42,441 bases of DNA from Perkinsus olseni (GCA_013115135.1 JABANP010000456.1:1-42441), one strand, 5' to 3'. Numbered from the stretch's first letter, positions 1-10,905 are shown. Numbers and translations are program-made. Notes: generated from the letters alone by a model not told the origin.

Positions 1-1062
1 AAAACTCGTAGCCTCGGCGTAGCGGGTGGAAGAAGAAATAGGCCTCTCTCATCCACGTCGTGCCGTTTTTGCGGATCCTAGCACGCGATTCCAGGCCGCC
101 TAGGACTGGCGTGCATGAAAGGATCGCGGCTTTCAATAGGACGGCATCCCAGGGCGTGTGACGCAACTTCATCATCATTGTTTGACGCACTATCCGATTT
201 TAAAGCGAGATATACTTCGGAAGTGAAAAATGAGTGCAAGAGCAACAGCCGCCGTACTAAGTATGGCGTACTAGCATGAGCTCCGGTCCGACTCCACAAC
301 CGACCGTCTGGAATTTCCTCTACCTGCTAATTGCTAAGTCTGGTGGTAGATCAGCACTAGAAACCATTCAAACGGCAGCTCACCCGGAAAACACTTCGAT
401 CTTCCGTACTGCGGTGTCTGCAAAACGCCTTTCTTCAGCCCGTCTTCATGCGTCAACAATCTGATTCGCTTGGAGTAATCTGTGGAAATTTAGAGGTTCC
501 ATTGACACTAATACTATCGAAAGTCTGTGATGACATGAGGACTCGGAGAGCAACCTACTGCCATCCGAATATCCTTCCACTGACCTGGAACGGACTCTGT
601 TAGGTTAGCAGTACTTTCCGCCTAGTGGAATCACTTAACGCAATAAGAGAGCTCGATCAATTATTGAAAGTCTTGCACGGGTTCTCGTACACTCCCAATT
701 TTGGGAGTCCCAAAATAATCGTCGTCACAAAATAAGACGCGCAGGCGACTTGCCTGAGGCGAGGCGTGGAGCTCCCAGGTTCAAAGTCCACGGACTTCAT
801 TTCAAGTGCTTCTGTCTCCCGTTCTCTCAGCCCTGCACACAATGACCACTCATGGTGCTAAGACGCCAGAACCTCCCAATGACAAGACCACCCCACGCCA
901 ACTCAACTGAACATTCGTGACGGAAAACAAGACTGAAGATTATCGCCGTAAAAACAAGACCATCGGGTGCAAAACAACACCACGAACGAAGGCCAACCAT
1001 TACAAGCTATAAAACACCGCTTGAAATCTTGGCTTCATGTTCAAAGTGAGCAATAACGAAGT
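1..1062. other. No gene recognised at left edge
   Basis: I see no exon chain with matching splice phases here. Short open frames exist on both strands but none resembles a known family. A small inverted repeat around CCAATTTTGGGAGTCCCAAAAT-like sequence lies near 696-716. The segment lies downstream of the PAF-acetylhydrolase stop codon and may include its 3' UTR. Confidence 0.4.
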
Positions 1063-3471
1063 TTACTCCTTTAGATTGTTCCTCTTGCTCATCTTGCTCT
1101 CACTTGGTATTTCCTCAACTTTTTTCGACGCCAACGCACTGTGGGCGTGAGAGGACGTATTCAGAAATATGAAATTAGCGATCGACGCTATGATTTTGCA
1201 GTACGTGCCTGCAGAAGAAAAACTTCGCTCCGCTGAAGAACAGTGAACCTTCCGCTTACCTCTCGCAGATTTGTTGTTCTTATCGTAAAATCCAATCCTA
1301 GCTGCGACTGGCACGAGGAACTGCGGCATCCAAAAACAAAGCTCCATGAAATTACCATGTCTTGTCTTATCAACTACCTAAAATACTCGCACATTCGCAC
1401 ATACCAAAATTCCGCCAAATCGTACCCTGAGCCGACTTCCAGGTTGCAAGCTCTTATCATGCAAGTTCACAGTGGCGGCACGCATACCGGGGTACTTGGA
1501 GAACTCCTCGCTACCGAGGATCAGCGTCGGTGTTTGGATTCCTGACCATAACTCCATACAACTTCAAGAAAGACAGGCGTTAAGAGACGCGGAAGCACAG
1601 CAAAGGACTCACACGGAAAAATACGTTTCGAAATTATTCCGCACCTCTCAGCTACCTACCGGTTATCAGAAGCACACAGAAAGAGTCACCTTCGATACGA
1701 AACAAGGAGATATTGTTTAAACGATAGTGACTCAGATTCGAACTAGGGTCTTTCGGTACTAAACCATCCCCGTTAACCGCTTAATCAGAATGACCGTTAA
1801 TACCTTCTTTATGTGCCCTCTCAGGGAAGTTGAACCCTTGAGAGCCGTCCCTAGGGGTAACGTATGTCCAAGGGTCCATCAATACCGCGCACGGTACACA
1901 TTTATCCTCAACTCTCTTCAGACCAACGGTCGAGCCTAAAAACAATAGGGAATGACGCGCTCAGCATTCATTCTAAAAAGACACTGAGACCTCCAGGCTC
2001 TGGAGTCCAGAGACCAAGCTAAGCCGACCCTGCCCAAAGATCGATTCTCCCAGCCTGAATTCGAGGCAGTATCTTCCGGATGCGACCGTTTCAGAAGGAG
2101 TAATAACAGTTTTATTCCCGCGAGAGAAACTCCTATTGAGACGACATTACTCGAGCTTCAAAGATTCTCCCGAATATTACAATATTCAGCCACAGTAGCA
2201 CCACCAAAGGAGTAACCAACAGGGATAATACGACGAGGGTCGATCAACCTCGCCACACGATTCAGCAAGGGATCCGAGCTCTCCTCACCGGACCCGATCG
2301 CACAGAGATATCTGAAACCGTCAGATATTCACATACATAGATTACGAAAGTTGTGGTATTACTCGATCACCGACTTCATTTCATTCGCACGCTGGCGCAC
2401 TTGCTTAGGCCGAAGATCTCTGGGGTCCGGGCTTCCAATGGGATCCTAAAATCAAGTCACCGGGAATCGAACCTGGGCGCCACGGATGAGCGCTTCCTAC
2501 CGGAATATATGGTATTTCATGGCCGTCCTCGTCCACCGCCTCGCAGGCTGAGCCATCCTGATGATGGAATTCCGCCACAATAGCACCTCCGACAATTTCA
2601 CCTAAACGACACGCGGGAGGATCGAACCGGAGACCTTCCGATGGAAAGGCAAGTGCTCCCCAACTAATCACTAGAGATGCTTACGAGTCAGTGCTGAGCA
2701 CAGCATAGCGTTTTCATCGCCATTTCCAGTCAGTCCATGCGAGAACACCACCAGTGGCAGCGACCCCTCCTCGACAGGTTCGACACAGTCATAAGTCGAG
2801 CTCAGCTTCGGTACAAACAAACGACTGAAGATAGGACCAGCTTTAAGGAAATACAAGATTGCAAGATGCTACCTCGGCAAAACATAGGCTACAATCTTCA
2901 CCATCCACTCCAAGATCGAAGCAACGATCTGCATCACTCGAGATCTTCTAAACAAAGCTCGGCTGACGTCCAACTGGCCAGTCCTGAACGGCGGTTCGAT
3001 AAGAAGAACTCACTGACTGCAACTCAGAGATCCCAAAACAGCCAAAAACTGATAACTTTCCTCCAGCCTTTGAATGAAAAACACTTCCCTCTCACTTGTG
3101 TAGCAGAAAAAATCTGCGATTTCAGTCCGGTCGGAGATTCCATCGCTCGAAAAGCCTTCGAATTTCCACTCTAACGCGCCCGGTCTCGCTTCAATCTTCA
3201 AACTCGAAGAGAATTTTTTCCACCGGACTGAATGGTCAGCCCGTTACGATTAAGACCCATTCCCAACTTACGCATATCTTTCGAGATCCGTGAACCACGT
3301 AGTTTGTTTATACCCATGATCAACCTCGGATACTGCCGGATAAAAGATACGCCCTTGGACCCCTCCCGGAACCCTGTACTGAGTACACCCGGTCTTCTTA
3401 GATGAGGCGTCCTGGATGATGGACAAGTGCCGAGCAAAAGTGACTGACCGGAGCGGAACGCCACGAGTCAT
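1063..3471 (-). CDS. Platelet-activating factor acetylhydrolase-like serine hydrolase, 11 exons
   Basis: Exons (minus strand): 3471-3272, 2947-2873, 2824-2685, 2601-2501, 2445-2363, 2311-2181, 1935-1804, 1689-1656, 1561-1426, 1377-1260, 1208-1063. They join in phase to 431 codons. Family features are seen in order: GCTQYRVPGG near the N-terminus, LVVFSHGLTGNG, FHHQDGSAC, the nucleophile elbow GYSFGGAT (Ser about 234), LMDPWTY (Asp about 264) and RHGNFME (His about 351), which is the Ser-Asp-His triad expected of the PLA2G7/PAFAH2 family. That family removes short or oxidised acyl chains from the sn-2 position of phospholipids. The length is close to the usual 390-440 residues. There is no clear signal peptide, so an intracellular type II-like enzyme is more likely. 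Exon 8 (34 nt, acceptor AAG) is the least certain junction. Several introns hold tRNA-like or CGGAGCGAAG sequence. Confidence 0.88.
1690..1803 (-). repeat. tRNA-like sequence in PAF-acetylhydrolase intron 7
   Basis: Read on the minus strand, the intron holds a stretch with a B-box-like GTTCGAATC and an upstream A-box-like GGGGATGGTTTAGTA. It is too irregular to fold as a working tRNA. It sits wholly inside the intron. Confidence 0.55.
2446..2500 (-). repeat. tRNA-like sequence filling PAF-acetylhydrolase intron 4
   Basis: This 55-nt intron begins GTAGGAAGC, carries CCCAGGTTCGATTCCCGG (a T-arm/B-box look-alike) and ends TTGATTTTAG. Most of the intron is the tRNA-like part, which suggests that the intron arose from such an insertion. 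Confidence 0.65.
2602..2684 (-). repeat. tRNA-like sequence filling PAF-acetylhydrolase intron 3
   Basis: The 83-nt intron starts GTAAGCATC and ends GTCGTTTAG. Between them, minus-strand TAGTGATTAGTTGGGGAGC resembles a D arm, GCCTTTCCATCGGAAGG an anticodon arm, and CTCCGGTTCGATCCTCC a T arm. It is the most complete tRNA-like intron in the window. The anticodon loop is not canonical, so I do not call a tRNA gene. Confidence 0.6.
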
Positions 3472-3753
3472 CTCCCTCGAGTGAAAATAAAACTTTTTTA
3501 CAACTAAACTGACACTGCGTCACACATTATCCTTAAGGAATCTTAAGTCGACCCTTGAACCTCACCGAGAACAAAGATAGCGATGCGCCAACTCTAGCCA
3601 TCATTGTGCAACGGCTGTCCCCAAATTACACCCACACTGAACCCAAACAAGGCAGCACCATATTGATAAATGTATCAGGCGTATTCCAGTGGCGACGGCA
3701 CGGCGTCGTTAGCCTCCCTCTTCGAGCGGTATAAACCACCATCTCCTTCCGGT

Positions 3754-6700
3754 TCATCTCCCAGCACGGAGGAACCAATAAAGGATGAAAAACAGGGCCA
3801 CAACGAAGACCTGAAAACAGCAGCGGACTGGGCTCTCGGATCTACCATAATTCCCGCGCGCCACGAAATTTCTCCTACGACTACGAAGTAAAACGAGTTT
3901 ACAAAACCTGAACATGCAGCAAAAAGAGCGAGTATGCTCGTCGACCTGCTGACAATTCTCGCGCGCCACGAAATTGCTACCCTCGTAAGCCACGGAGCCC
4001 GAGATAGAACCGCTCCACTACGAACTGCACAAGCTTTCAGAGAATCATCGCCTTTCCCGCGCGCCACGAAATTGCTACCCTCGTAAGCCACGGAACCCGA
4101 GATAGAACCGCTCCACTACGAACTGCACAAGCTTTCAGAGAATCATCGCCTTTCCCGCGCGCCACGAAATTATTCAGATTGCCTTCAACAAAAACTGCTA
4201 TTTTCTCAATTCCAAATTAATCGTACCATTCCTCCCCGAACAATCCAGGCGTCCACCCTTTGCCTCCGATCAATACTCGTGCTGAGCGTCGATGACAGAC
4301 CAACAGCGTTCAGGACGTCATACATTTTACGTCGCGTCGTCTGAAGAAGAATGGCATCCGGAATAATCGTAATCAACTTGAGAAGAGCATGCTTCGACCT
4401 AAGATTCCTCTCGATTCCGCATCGATCATTCAAAATACTGTAACGATACAATTCTTCACTGTGCGCAGAATACATCACGGCGACTGCGAGAATCTTTCGC
4501 CGAAGCCCGGAGATCATGGAGAATCTTTGTCGAAGATACTCGGGGAAAATTCTCACCATCAGTGCCGAGCCACGCCCTGCTCGGAGCCACGTAATGGTAA
4601 ATATTTCGGCTAAGCGGAAAAATTTCAAAATTTGCTTCATGCAGATAAAAAAGGGCCATTCACCGAGCTAACTCCGACATATAAAACCAAACTGGGAACC
4701 TCAGTTCACGCGTACAAATCGATTACATGATCGATTTAGAATTTTCAGAATTACTGTGCCGAACAGAATAAAATTTCCATTTTCCCACTGACAATTCTCA
4801 GAATCCTACCACCCTCCGCCCTCTTCGTACTACCTTTAGCACTGTGTTCTGTTGCGTCATTTTTCCCAATGTAGCATGACCCTGCCCCAGGATACTATCC
4901 AGCATACCCGCGCTCTGCTGTAGGGCCTGCCGTTCTCGCAATAACTGCGATTCTGCTGTTTGATCTCCGCCGTTTTCGGTCGAATTTTTGGCGCCGAAAA
5001 GCTTCTCTCGTTGCCGTGTACGAAAAATGTGATTTAACAGACGATCTGTGGAGACTTTGATACCATCAACGTCATCGCCTGAAAGAGATACGACTACCTA
5101 TTGCAAGGATCAACCTAAGATATTCGTTAACATACAACGTGCGAAACAACGGTGTAAAAACAATCTGGAGAACTCCCCCTAACTTGCCCCTTGTCCGATC
5201 TCAGAGTCCCTAGATAATTAACACGATACATTCTAAGGTCGCGGCAAGCACAGAAGATTCCAGGGACACACGAAGCCCTTCCTACGCATTCTCGCTGCCC
5301 TCTTCCGCCACATAGGGCTTCCCTGCGGTCCCCTTGCCAACTCCTCAAGACGGTTGGTTAACTTCACCAACTGCTGCATCAACATCGCCATCCGCTGCTG
5401 TACTGCAACTTCGCTGCCCTCAGAGGCAGGTCGATTGGCCGGTGTAGTGAGGTTGCTACTTCGAGACGTGCTAAGGCCTGAGCAACTCAGAAGATGTTCT
5501 CGACGGAGCCCCTGTTCAATAGAGCTATTCTGAAACGAGGAATCGATTCTAGATTTGATTTTACAATATAGAATGCAGGTCCAGAATGGAATTTGAATTT
5601 CACGACTTTTTGTCGAACACCGCCTACGAACGCGTGTTGAGTAAAAGTCGGCTGTTGTCTACATTTTCCCTAGTCAAACGCTTTGTTCGATAGGCATCCA
5701 TCTTGATCACGTTCAATGACCCAATTCTGAAGCTCAGAATAATCGATTCTGAAATTGTTTCTTACACGTAAATGATGCTGTTCCAGAATCGACTCTGAGT
5801 CTCAGAATTGGTTTATCGTCCCCCTGAATACCATTTTGACTGGCCTTCTATAAAAATCATACGAAAAGATAATTTTTAACGAAAAAAATTTATTGCACTC
5901 GTCGACATTTCAGAAACCACTGGCGTGATCGGGGGCGACAGTGGGGCGGCGAGATTTCATGACACGGATAGAGTTGGACGTTTCCAACGACCACATACCT
6001 GCATATTCCGCGGTGCACTATAATCAACCTATGGATACTAAACCACACTCAGCCTACGGATACTAAACCCTAGTTTGCCTACGGATACTAAACCATACAG
6101 GGCTCCAAGTTGAAATAGAATATTGCGTTTTTTTGCAATTTCTTTTTTTCAGTTTGACGTGTTTCGGGCTGAGACTTGGTAGGGTATGCTAATACATCCC
6201 CTATAGATACCCTATGAGTTTCAGCTATCATCTCGCGGTGGTAGACGAGAACTGGGAAATTAGCTCGAAAAGTTGCCAAATAGAAATAGAATATACACTG
6301 TAAATTTTGCCCATGAAATCCGCGTTTTTGCTAGAGAATCACGAGAAATAATGCGAATCTGATAATGAGCTGTACACCAATCGAAAAGCCGCGTATTCAA
6401 TACCTATACCTAGATGTTTCATGTAGAGAGTTGACCTAACTTGCTAGAAAGCGCAGCTGGAAGTCAGCCGTTCCCGATTTGCACCTTTTCACGGTGTAAT
6501 ATGGTTCATTTGGAGGTTAACTATCTCTTTCGCCTCGTTCCCTATGAACTCTCTCCAACTCTTCACATGAAACATCTAGGTATAGGTATTGAATACGCGG
6601 CTTTTCGATTGGTGTACAGCTCATTATCAGATTCGCATTATTTCTCGTGATTCTCTAGCAAAAACGCGGATTTCAGGGCAAAATTTACAGTGTATATTCT

Positions 6701-7240
6701 ATTTCTATTTGGCAACTTTTTCGAGCTAATTTCCCAGTTCTCGTCTACCACCGCGAGATGATAGCTGAAACTCATAGGGTATCTATAGGGGGATGTATTA
6801 GCATACCCTACCAAGTCTCAGCCCGAAACACGTCAAACTGAAAAAGAAATTGCAAAAAAAACGCAATATTCTATTTCAACTTGAGTTTGTAGTCAGTCTA
6901 GGGATACTAAACGGTTTAGTATCCCTAGACTGACTATGGTTTAGTCTAAACCCCAGGAGTGCTGGACATGAAGTCTTTAGTCAAACTAAATATACTTTCC
7001 TATCTTCAGCCTAGAGATATTTTCCTATCTTCAGCCTAAAGATACTTTCCTATCTTCAACCTAAAGATACTTTCCTACCTTCGACCTAAAGATACTTTTT
7101 ACCTTCGACCTAAAGATACTCCCCTGTCTTGGACCATAGATACTACCTGCCTCCTCCATTCGACCGAGCAGATCATCTATTTCATTTTTCGTCCGAGTTG
7201 CTTCTTGGAACACATCCGAGATATCATTGAGGGGATCCAT
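3754..7240 (-). CDS. GOSR2: Membrin/GOSR2 (Bos1)-type Qb-SNARE, with a very long first intron
   Basis: Exons seen (minus): 7240-7147 (starts MDPLNDISDVFQEA, like membrin's MDPL start), 5529-5286, 5078-4834, 4340-4227, 3810-3754. The last four join in phase. The protein has N-terminal helices (QQRMAMLMQQLVKL), then the SNARE motif with the zero-layer Gln in KMTQQNTVLK, then YDVLNAVGLSSTLS, IVRGGM and a single C-terminal membrane anchor, VFVVALFFILYWFLRAGR, followed by stop. Membrins act in ER-Golgi vesicle fusion. The first exon ends in phase 1 and the second starts in phase 0, so a short exon between 7146 and 5530 or another splice choice is missing from my model. Intron 1 holds a tandem array and a foldback element; the last intron holds a 98-bp tandem repeat. 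Confidence 0.82.
3961..4156. repeat. Two tandem copies of a 98-bp unit in the last SNARE intron
   Basis: Units 3961-4058 and 4059-4156 differ at one visible base (GGAGCC versus GGAACC) and are followed by a partial third start (GCGCGCCACGAAATT at 4157). A fourth GCGCGCCACGAAATT lies upstream near 3855. Each full unit carries a tRNA-like GAGATAGAACCGCTCC. Near-identity implies recent duplication. All of it lies between the 5' and 3' splice sites at 4226 and 3811. Confidence 0.85.
6018..6095. repeat. Short tandem repeats of GGATACTAAACC at left flank of the foldback
   Basis: Three copies of (C/A)GGATACTAAACC separated by about 25 bases. Read on the minus strand they give GGTTTAGTATCCGTAGGC, a variant of the intron word GTATCTTAGG. 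A matching 33-bp palindrome, TCTAGGGATACTAAAC with its complement, lies at 6897-6929 on the other side of the foldback. Confidence 0.7.
6106..6883. mobile_element. Foldback element with two 328-bp inverted arms
   Basis: The left arm (6106-6433) is the reverse complement of the right arm (6556-6883), with a few mismatches (for example one extra or missing base in the run of T near 6130). A 122-bp loop separates them. Outer ends read CAAGTTGAAATAGAATATTG. No transposase frame is present, so it is a non-autonomous foldback/MITE-like element. It lies in SNARE intron 1 and is bracketed by GGATACTAAAC repeats. Confidence 0.85.
6897..6929. repeat. 33-bp perfect palindrome beside the foldback
   Basis: TCTAGGGATACTAAAC is followed after one G by its exact reverse complement. 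It mirrors the GGATACTAAACC copies on the left of the foldback. Confidence 0.85.
6978..7146 (-). repeat. Tandem array of about 25-bp intron-type units starting at the SNARE 5' splice site
   Basis: On the minus strand the array starts with the donor GTAGTATCTATGG and continues as six or so units of the type AAAGTATCTTTAGGTTGAAG with a GATAGG spacer, decaying toward 6978. The unit contains the same word (GTATCTTAGGTTGA) that marks the ends of several other introns in the window. There are no unique spacers of equal length, so this is not a CRISPR array. Confidence 0.8.
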
Positions 7241-8899
7241 GAAAACTCAACCTACATGAATCTTGCAAGGTTGAAGATACGCGAAAAGATGCCGACTGAA
7301 ATTGCCGACTCAATGTATTTGATGGCGTTACTATGAAAATAAAACGAAACGAGCTGTGTAATTTATTCTATAACGTTCACCACATCAGAACCTCTTCCGT
7401 TCCAAGTTTAAAGGTCGCGGGTTCGAACCCCGGTACGAGCTTTTTTCAGGGTTGGTAGAGTGTAGGGATCTTGCCCTGCGCGCTCGCCCTCGTTACGATC
7501 ATTTACGATTACCGTCTGTCCATTGCTAGTGCGCCACGTTATGGTATTATGTAGTTCGCCCTTCGATTATTACGCCCTGTAGTCGATCGTCGATCGCGCT
7601 ACGCTTAAGTGTAATTGCATAGCGGTGAATTACTCAAGTATTAGATTCTTTTTGATCCTTCCCACTTGGCTGCCTTCCTGCGGAGGTCTGCCCTTGTTGT
7701 GAAGTTTGTCTACGCTACCCACCGAAGCACTGCTACTAGTTGCGTTGCCCCAGTCACAGGCACAACAAGAGCGTGCGCCTGCGTGCTAGTGTACGCAGAC
7801 ACAAGGCGAAGAACTAGGATCCTACCGACACCTTATGTTAAACACAAAGCGCTGTTGCAAAGTTGGCGTGTCTCTGCAACTTGCGTTATCTCTGCTCCTA
7901 TGAGGTCCTTCCTCGTGCCATCATCACGAGGCTCTGAAGCGGGTCACTAGCTGCTTTTTATCTTCCCTGTGAGGGGATATAAGTCTACACCTTTGGCTCA
8001 TCTCGCGTTTAGTTAAATCAACTTAGCAGCAGATCACCCGCGCCAAGATATGCCTTGATGCAATCGATTTCGCCAGCGCCCGCTATGATACAACAGGCCT
8101 TGAAAAGGTGTACTCCACTTGTAAGTCCCCGTTACTCATTGCGCGCCGATCGTTTTGTGCTTGCGTGCATAGCTAATACTCCGGCCGGCCGAATAGACCT
8201 GAGTAGAAGACTTCACGCTCCTTCTCCCCTTGCGTTGACTATGAGCAACAACGGAGAAGCAGCAGTCCCCTCGTTGAACAGTTTGAGTCGAACGAGGGTA
8301 TATTTCAAAAAGTCTTCGCGCGTTGCTTCTTCCGTCTCTCACATTACCCAACGCCATCTAGAAAGAAGTGAAACGGAAAACGAAGTGTAGGCATCGCTTG
8401 GCAATTCCGAGCACTTCATGAAAGTATTCCCTTCATCGGCAACTCGCTGGGGGCAGTGATCCTCACGGACGGTGTGTCTGTAGGAGAAATCTCCACAGCC
8501 GTAGTTCGGTGGAACTCGCACCCGCATGGTGTCAATCGTCGAAAGGGACCGGGGCTGTCCAGAATACATGTTCTGCGGCCCGGTCTGAGCCATCCGGAAC
8601 CGATGGTTCGTTCGCGTTCGCTGAGTCTCAGAAACGGTCTATTGAACGCACTCTCGCTTATCATCGCAATGGCTAGTGGGAAAGGGTCGATGCTTCCTTT
8701 TCCCCCTTTCCACTCCGTTGGGTAAGACCCGCTAAGCGCCTTTTTCGTACAAGCTTTATACGAAACGGCGCGACGGGGTAGAATACTGCGGGGCGGAGAA
8801 TGTTCTCGAGCCGCCGGCCCGGGGCCGAGGTCCAACCGTTGGTAGATTTTTTCTACAGGTACTGCGGTTGTGAATCACAGATTGTGATTCACAATACCA
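7241..8899. other. No gene confidently recognised; one tRNA-like motif
   Basis: Open frames at 7666-7950, 8055-8390 and 8456-8725 (plus) and 8416-8835 (minus) overlap each other and match nothing I know. A tRNA T-arm-like stretch, GGTCGCGGGTTCGAACCCCG, near 7411-7432 is followed by TTTTTTCAG at 7440-7448. By analogy with the proven introns this may be the end of an intron of a plus-strand gene, but I could not extend it. An inverted repeat, TGTGAATCACA/TGTGATTCACA, lies near 8868-8893. Confidence 0.4.
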
Positions 8900-9331
8900 T
8901 CACAGCTTGGATTGTATTTTTGATGCCTCGTAGCCTAAGATCTGTCGGCAGCAGCCAAGCGAATCTTTGAGTGTACGTAGGAGATCCTGAGTTACTGAGG
9001 AGAAATTGATGACGAAGAGCGCGGGGGGATTACACTGAAAAATTTCCAGTGTAATCCCGCGTTTCTTATCATGCACCAATTTTCAGTGAAAATTGGTGGC
9101 AGAAAAAATTATAGAAATCAGTTTCATCGAAGAGAAGCGAGAGCTGTCTCGTGAACTTACACCATTTGGAAGCTCTACAAATTTCTGTCCTGAACGACTG
9201 AAGTCAATTTGATCAGACCGTAGTTGTCGCCCGTCGGCGATGATTCTGATAATAAAGTCGCTGATCAAACAGGCTGTTCCATAAGCGCTTTTATTATCAA
9301 GTCCGACGCAAATACCACTGAGTGTCTCCAT
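8900..9331 (-). CDS. Small unknown two-exon gene
   Basis: Exons 9331-9163 and 8994-8900 join in phase 1 to 87 codons starting METLSGICVGLDNKS and ending in SKIQSKL. The 5' splice site is GTGTAAG and the 3' site TTTCTCCTCAG. No family is recognised and no signal peptide is clear. The 168-nt intron holds two perfect-looking hairpins: GGATTACACTG facing CAGTGTAATCC (9024-9055) and CACCAATTTTC facing GAAAATTGGTG (9074-9099). The 5' flank carries a copy of the conserved block found upstream of the neighbouring paralogues, which suggests a shared promoter or duplicated upstream region. The start could also lie a codon upstream. Confidence 0.45.
9024..9099. repeat. Two adjacent hairpins in a small intron
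   Basis: GGATTACACTGAAAAATTTC is followed by CAGTGTAATCC, and CACCAATTTTCAGTGAAAATTGGTG is a second palindrome. Both sit inside the intron at 9162-8995. Confidence 0.75.
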
Positions 9332-9337
9332 CAATAG

Positions 9338-9403
9338 CCACAGTGAGGGGATTTGCTGAAATCATTGCCGCGCAAGAACAGATGGGGCTCCGCTCGTCTG
9401 AGT
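9338..9403 (-). promoter_or_regulatory. Conserved upstream block, copy 1
   Basis: Related to the blocks at 10855-10905, 12598-12665 and 15637-15690. On the minus strand the shared core is like GGACGAGCGAGATGCCATCA, then TTTCGTGCGAAAATTATTTC. Each copy lies just upstream of one gene in this minus-strand cluster, in matching orientation. The simplest reading is a shared 5' UTR or promoter retained after duplication. Confidence 0.5.
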
Positions 9404-9795
9404 GAGTGGCCTCCGGTTACTGGAGCCTGGTATAGCACCACGTAATTCCTTGAAAACCATACTCTCCGTCACCCCATCGGTGACTCCTAGTCGAGGCCTA
9501 GACGACCAGGGATCACTCGGAGGGGCTCTAGAAGGTATGGGCTGGGTTGCATTGCTGATTGTTATCCATTGGCAAAGCCAGAGATATATGGATAGTGGAA
9601 TCTGAGCCGCTGAGATTCTGTCTTACACTTGAACCACAGTGACGGGATCATCTACTAGCTACACTGATGCATGCCCCCGTTGGAGTGTATCACTGGTGCT
9701 ACTTTGTTGCTTAGACACTTGAGTAACCCGATCGAAGTAGTAGCATACAACAACAGCATGTTGATGGGCAGACAGCATGACGGCTAAGAGAGTAA

Positions 9796-10763
9796 TCATT
9801 TGGGAAGCTCCCACAAACCATACTTATCCAAAAATCCGAATCCAAATGGTCGGAGAATGGATCTGTATGCACTGCCTTCCTTCACAACTATATCGGGATG
9901 GAAGATGGGGTAAACCAACCGAGCGTTTTCCTTCCCCCGGAAGGTCCATTCTTCACTCGAACCAGCAGCCTTGATTGCAGCGTTGGACATATTGAGATAC
10001 TCTTTGCAGAGACCTGTGAAAGTTGGATATTCAGTCTTCACGATGGCCATCGCATCTGCGCATGCTTTGCGCATCTCCCCCAGAGCAGCAATCCCATTTC
10101 CTATGCCGAATAGAACATCCTGAGTAATTCTTTCGCCGCCGTCCCTCGGTTTGTCCAACCTTCTCGTGGCCAAGCTCACGCTTTCTAATTGCTGAGTGAA
10201 ACTTGTTTCACTGATATTTCTGAGCGGGTCCAAACCGGTGCCTTCTGGCGGCGGTGCCTTGAAGGTGTATCGCCATAACGCCTTCGCGTAATCGAAATGT
10301 GGGAAGCCGAACTCAAACTTGGAGAGGACGTTTTGACCGAAAGAACTGAGGGGAGAGAGCAACGCTACGAGGACCGAGGTACCCGTCAGCGATAATGACT
10401 TACAACGTGCTTCGAAACGCTCTGTGGCCTTCTATCGAGGGACAAATAACGGCCTCTGTTCTCACCGCGCTGGCCCTTTCGAGGCGGACCCTCAGAGACT
10501 TCGGAATCTCTTCCATGGTCTTCTCATTACTGTAGTGACAGCTAACAGCATTTCCCTCAACGATGAGGTCTGTAGCGAGCAGTGGAGGGAAGCCCTGAGA
10601 GTAAATGATCATGAGGGGGACATAAATCGGGGACATCTGATGACGCGATTGAAGTTCCTACGTCATCTGAGATATGAGGGCCTACCGCACCGATCGCGAC
10701 GATGAGTGGTAGGTTTGATAGCCATGCAGCAGCACTGACGACCATGGACCGTCTAGTCAACAT
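9796..10763 (-). CDS. Unknown protein with predicted signal peptide, intact member of a local paralogous family
   Basis: Exons 10763-10662, 10594-10404 and 10345-9796 join in phase to 280 codons, using GTAGGA and GTAAGT donors and CTCAG acceptors; the introns are 67 and 58 nt. Residues 1 to about 28 (MLTRRSMVVSAAAWLSNLP...) look like a signal peptide. A hallmark motif, PPPEGTGLDPLRNIS, lies at about residue 129 and recurs in the copies at 11505-12446 (PPPPGSCLDPL) and 15078-15600 (PPPAGTGLDLLRNIS). The rest is mixed helical sequence with no recognised domain. The protein is probably secreted or lumenal. The family appears local, and possibly lineage-specific. Exon 2 also aligns loosely with exon 2 of the 11505-12446 copy (FPP ... 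ICP), including the phase-2 donor TT|GTAA. Confidence 0.68.
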
Positions 10764-10854
10764 TTCAGTGATTAAAACCGAACTACTTGTATGATACATC
10801 TTTTGCCCCTCAACATGGACCACTGCATGCCCCGCCAGGCCTTCGCGCCAACGG

Positions 10855-10905
10855 TTTTCGCGGAACTAGTTATTGCACAAAACGAGACGACATTTCGCTC
10901 GTCCG
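10855..10905 (-). promoter_or_regulatory. Conserved upstream block, copy 2
   Basis: A diverged copy of the shared block, about 90 bases upstream of the start codon at 10763. It keeps GGACGAGCGAAATG and TTTTGTGCAATAACTA on the minus strand. Confidence 0.4.

Noticed and set aside
2602..2684. A functional tRNA gene
   Set aside because: T-arm and D-arm look-alikes are present, but the acceptor ends do not pair, the anticodon loop lacks the usual T before the anticodon, and the stretch is exactly an intron.
3670..3891. Plus-strand frame starting MYQAYSSGDGTASLASL
   Set aside because: It is antisense to the last SNARE exon (membrane anchor plus stop), which joins in phase with a full SNARE motif; Lys/Glu-rich reading opposite a hydrophobic helix is the usual mirror artefact.
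6978..7146. CRISPR array
   Set aside because: Units follow each other head-to-tail without unique equal-length spacers, and the setting is a eukaryotic intron.
8416..8835. 139-codon minus frame and overlapping plus frame 8456-8725
   Set aside because: Each frame is the shadow of the other, neither shows a domain or a spliced partner, so I cannot choose and list neither as a gene.
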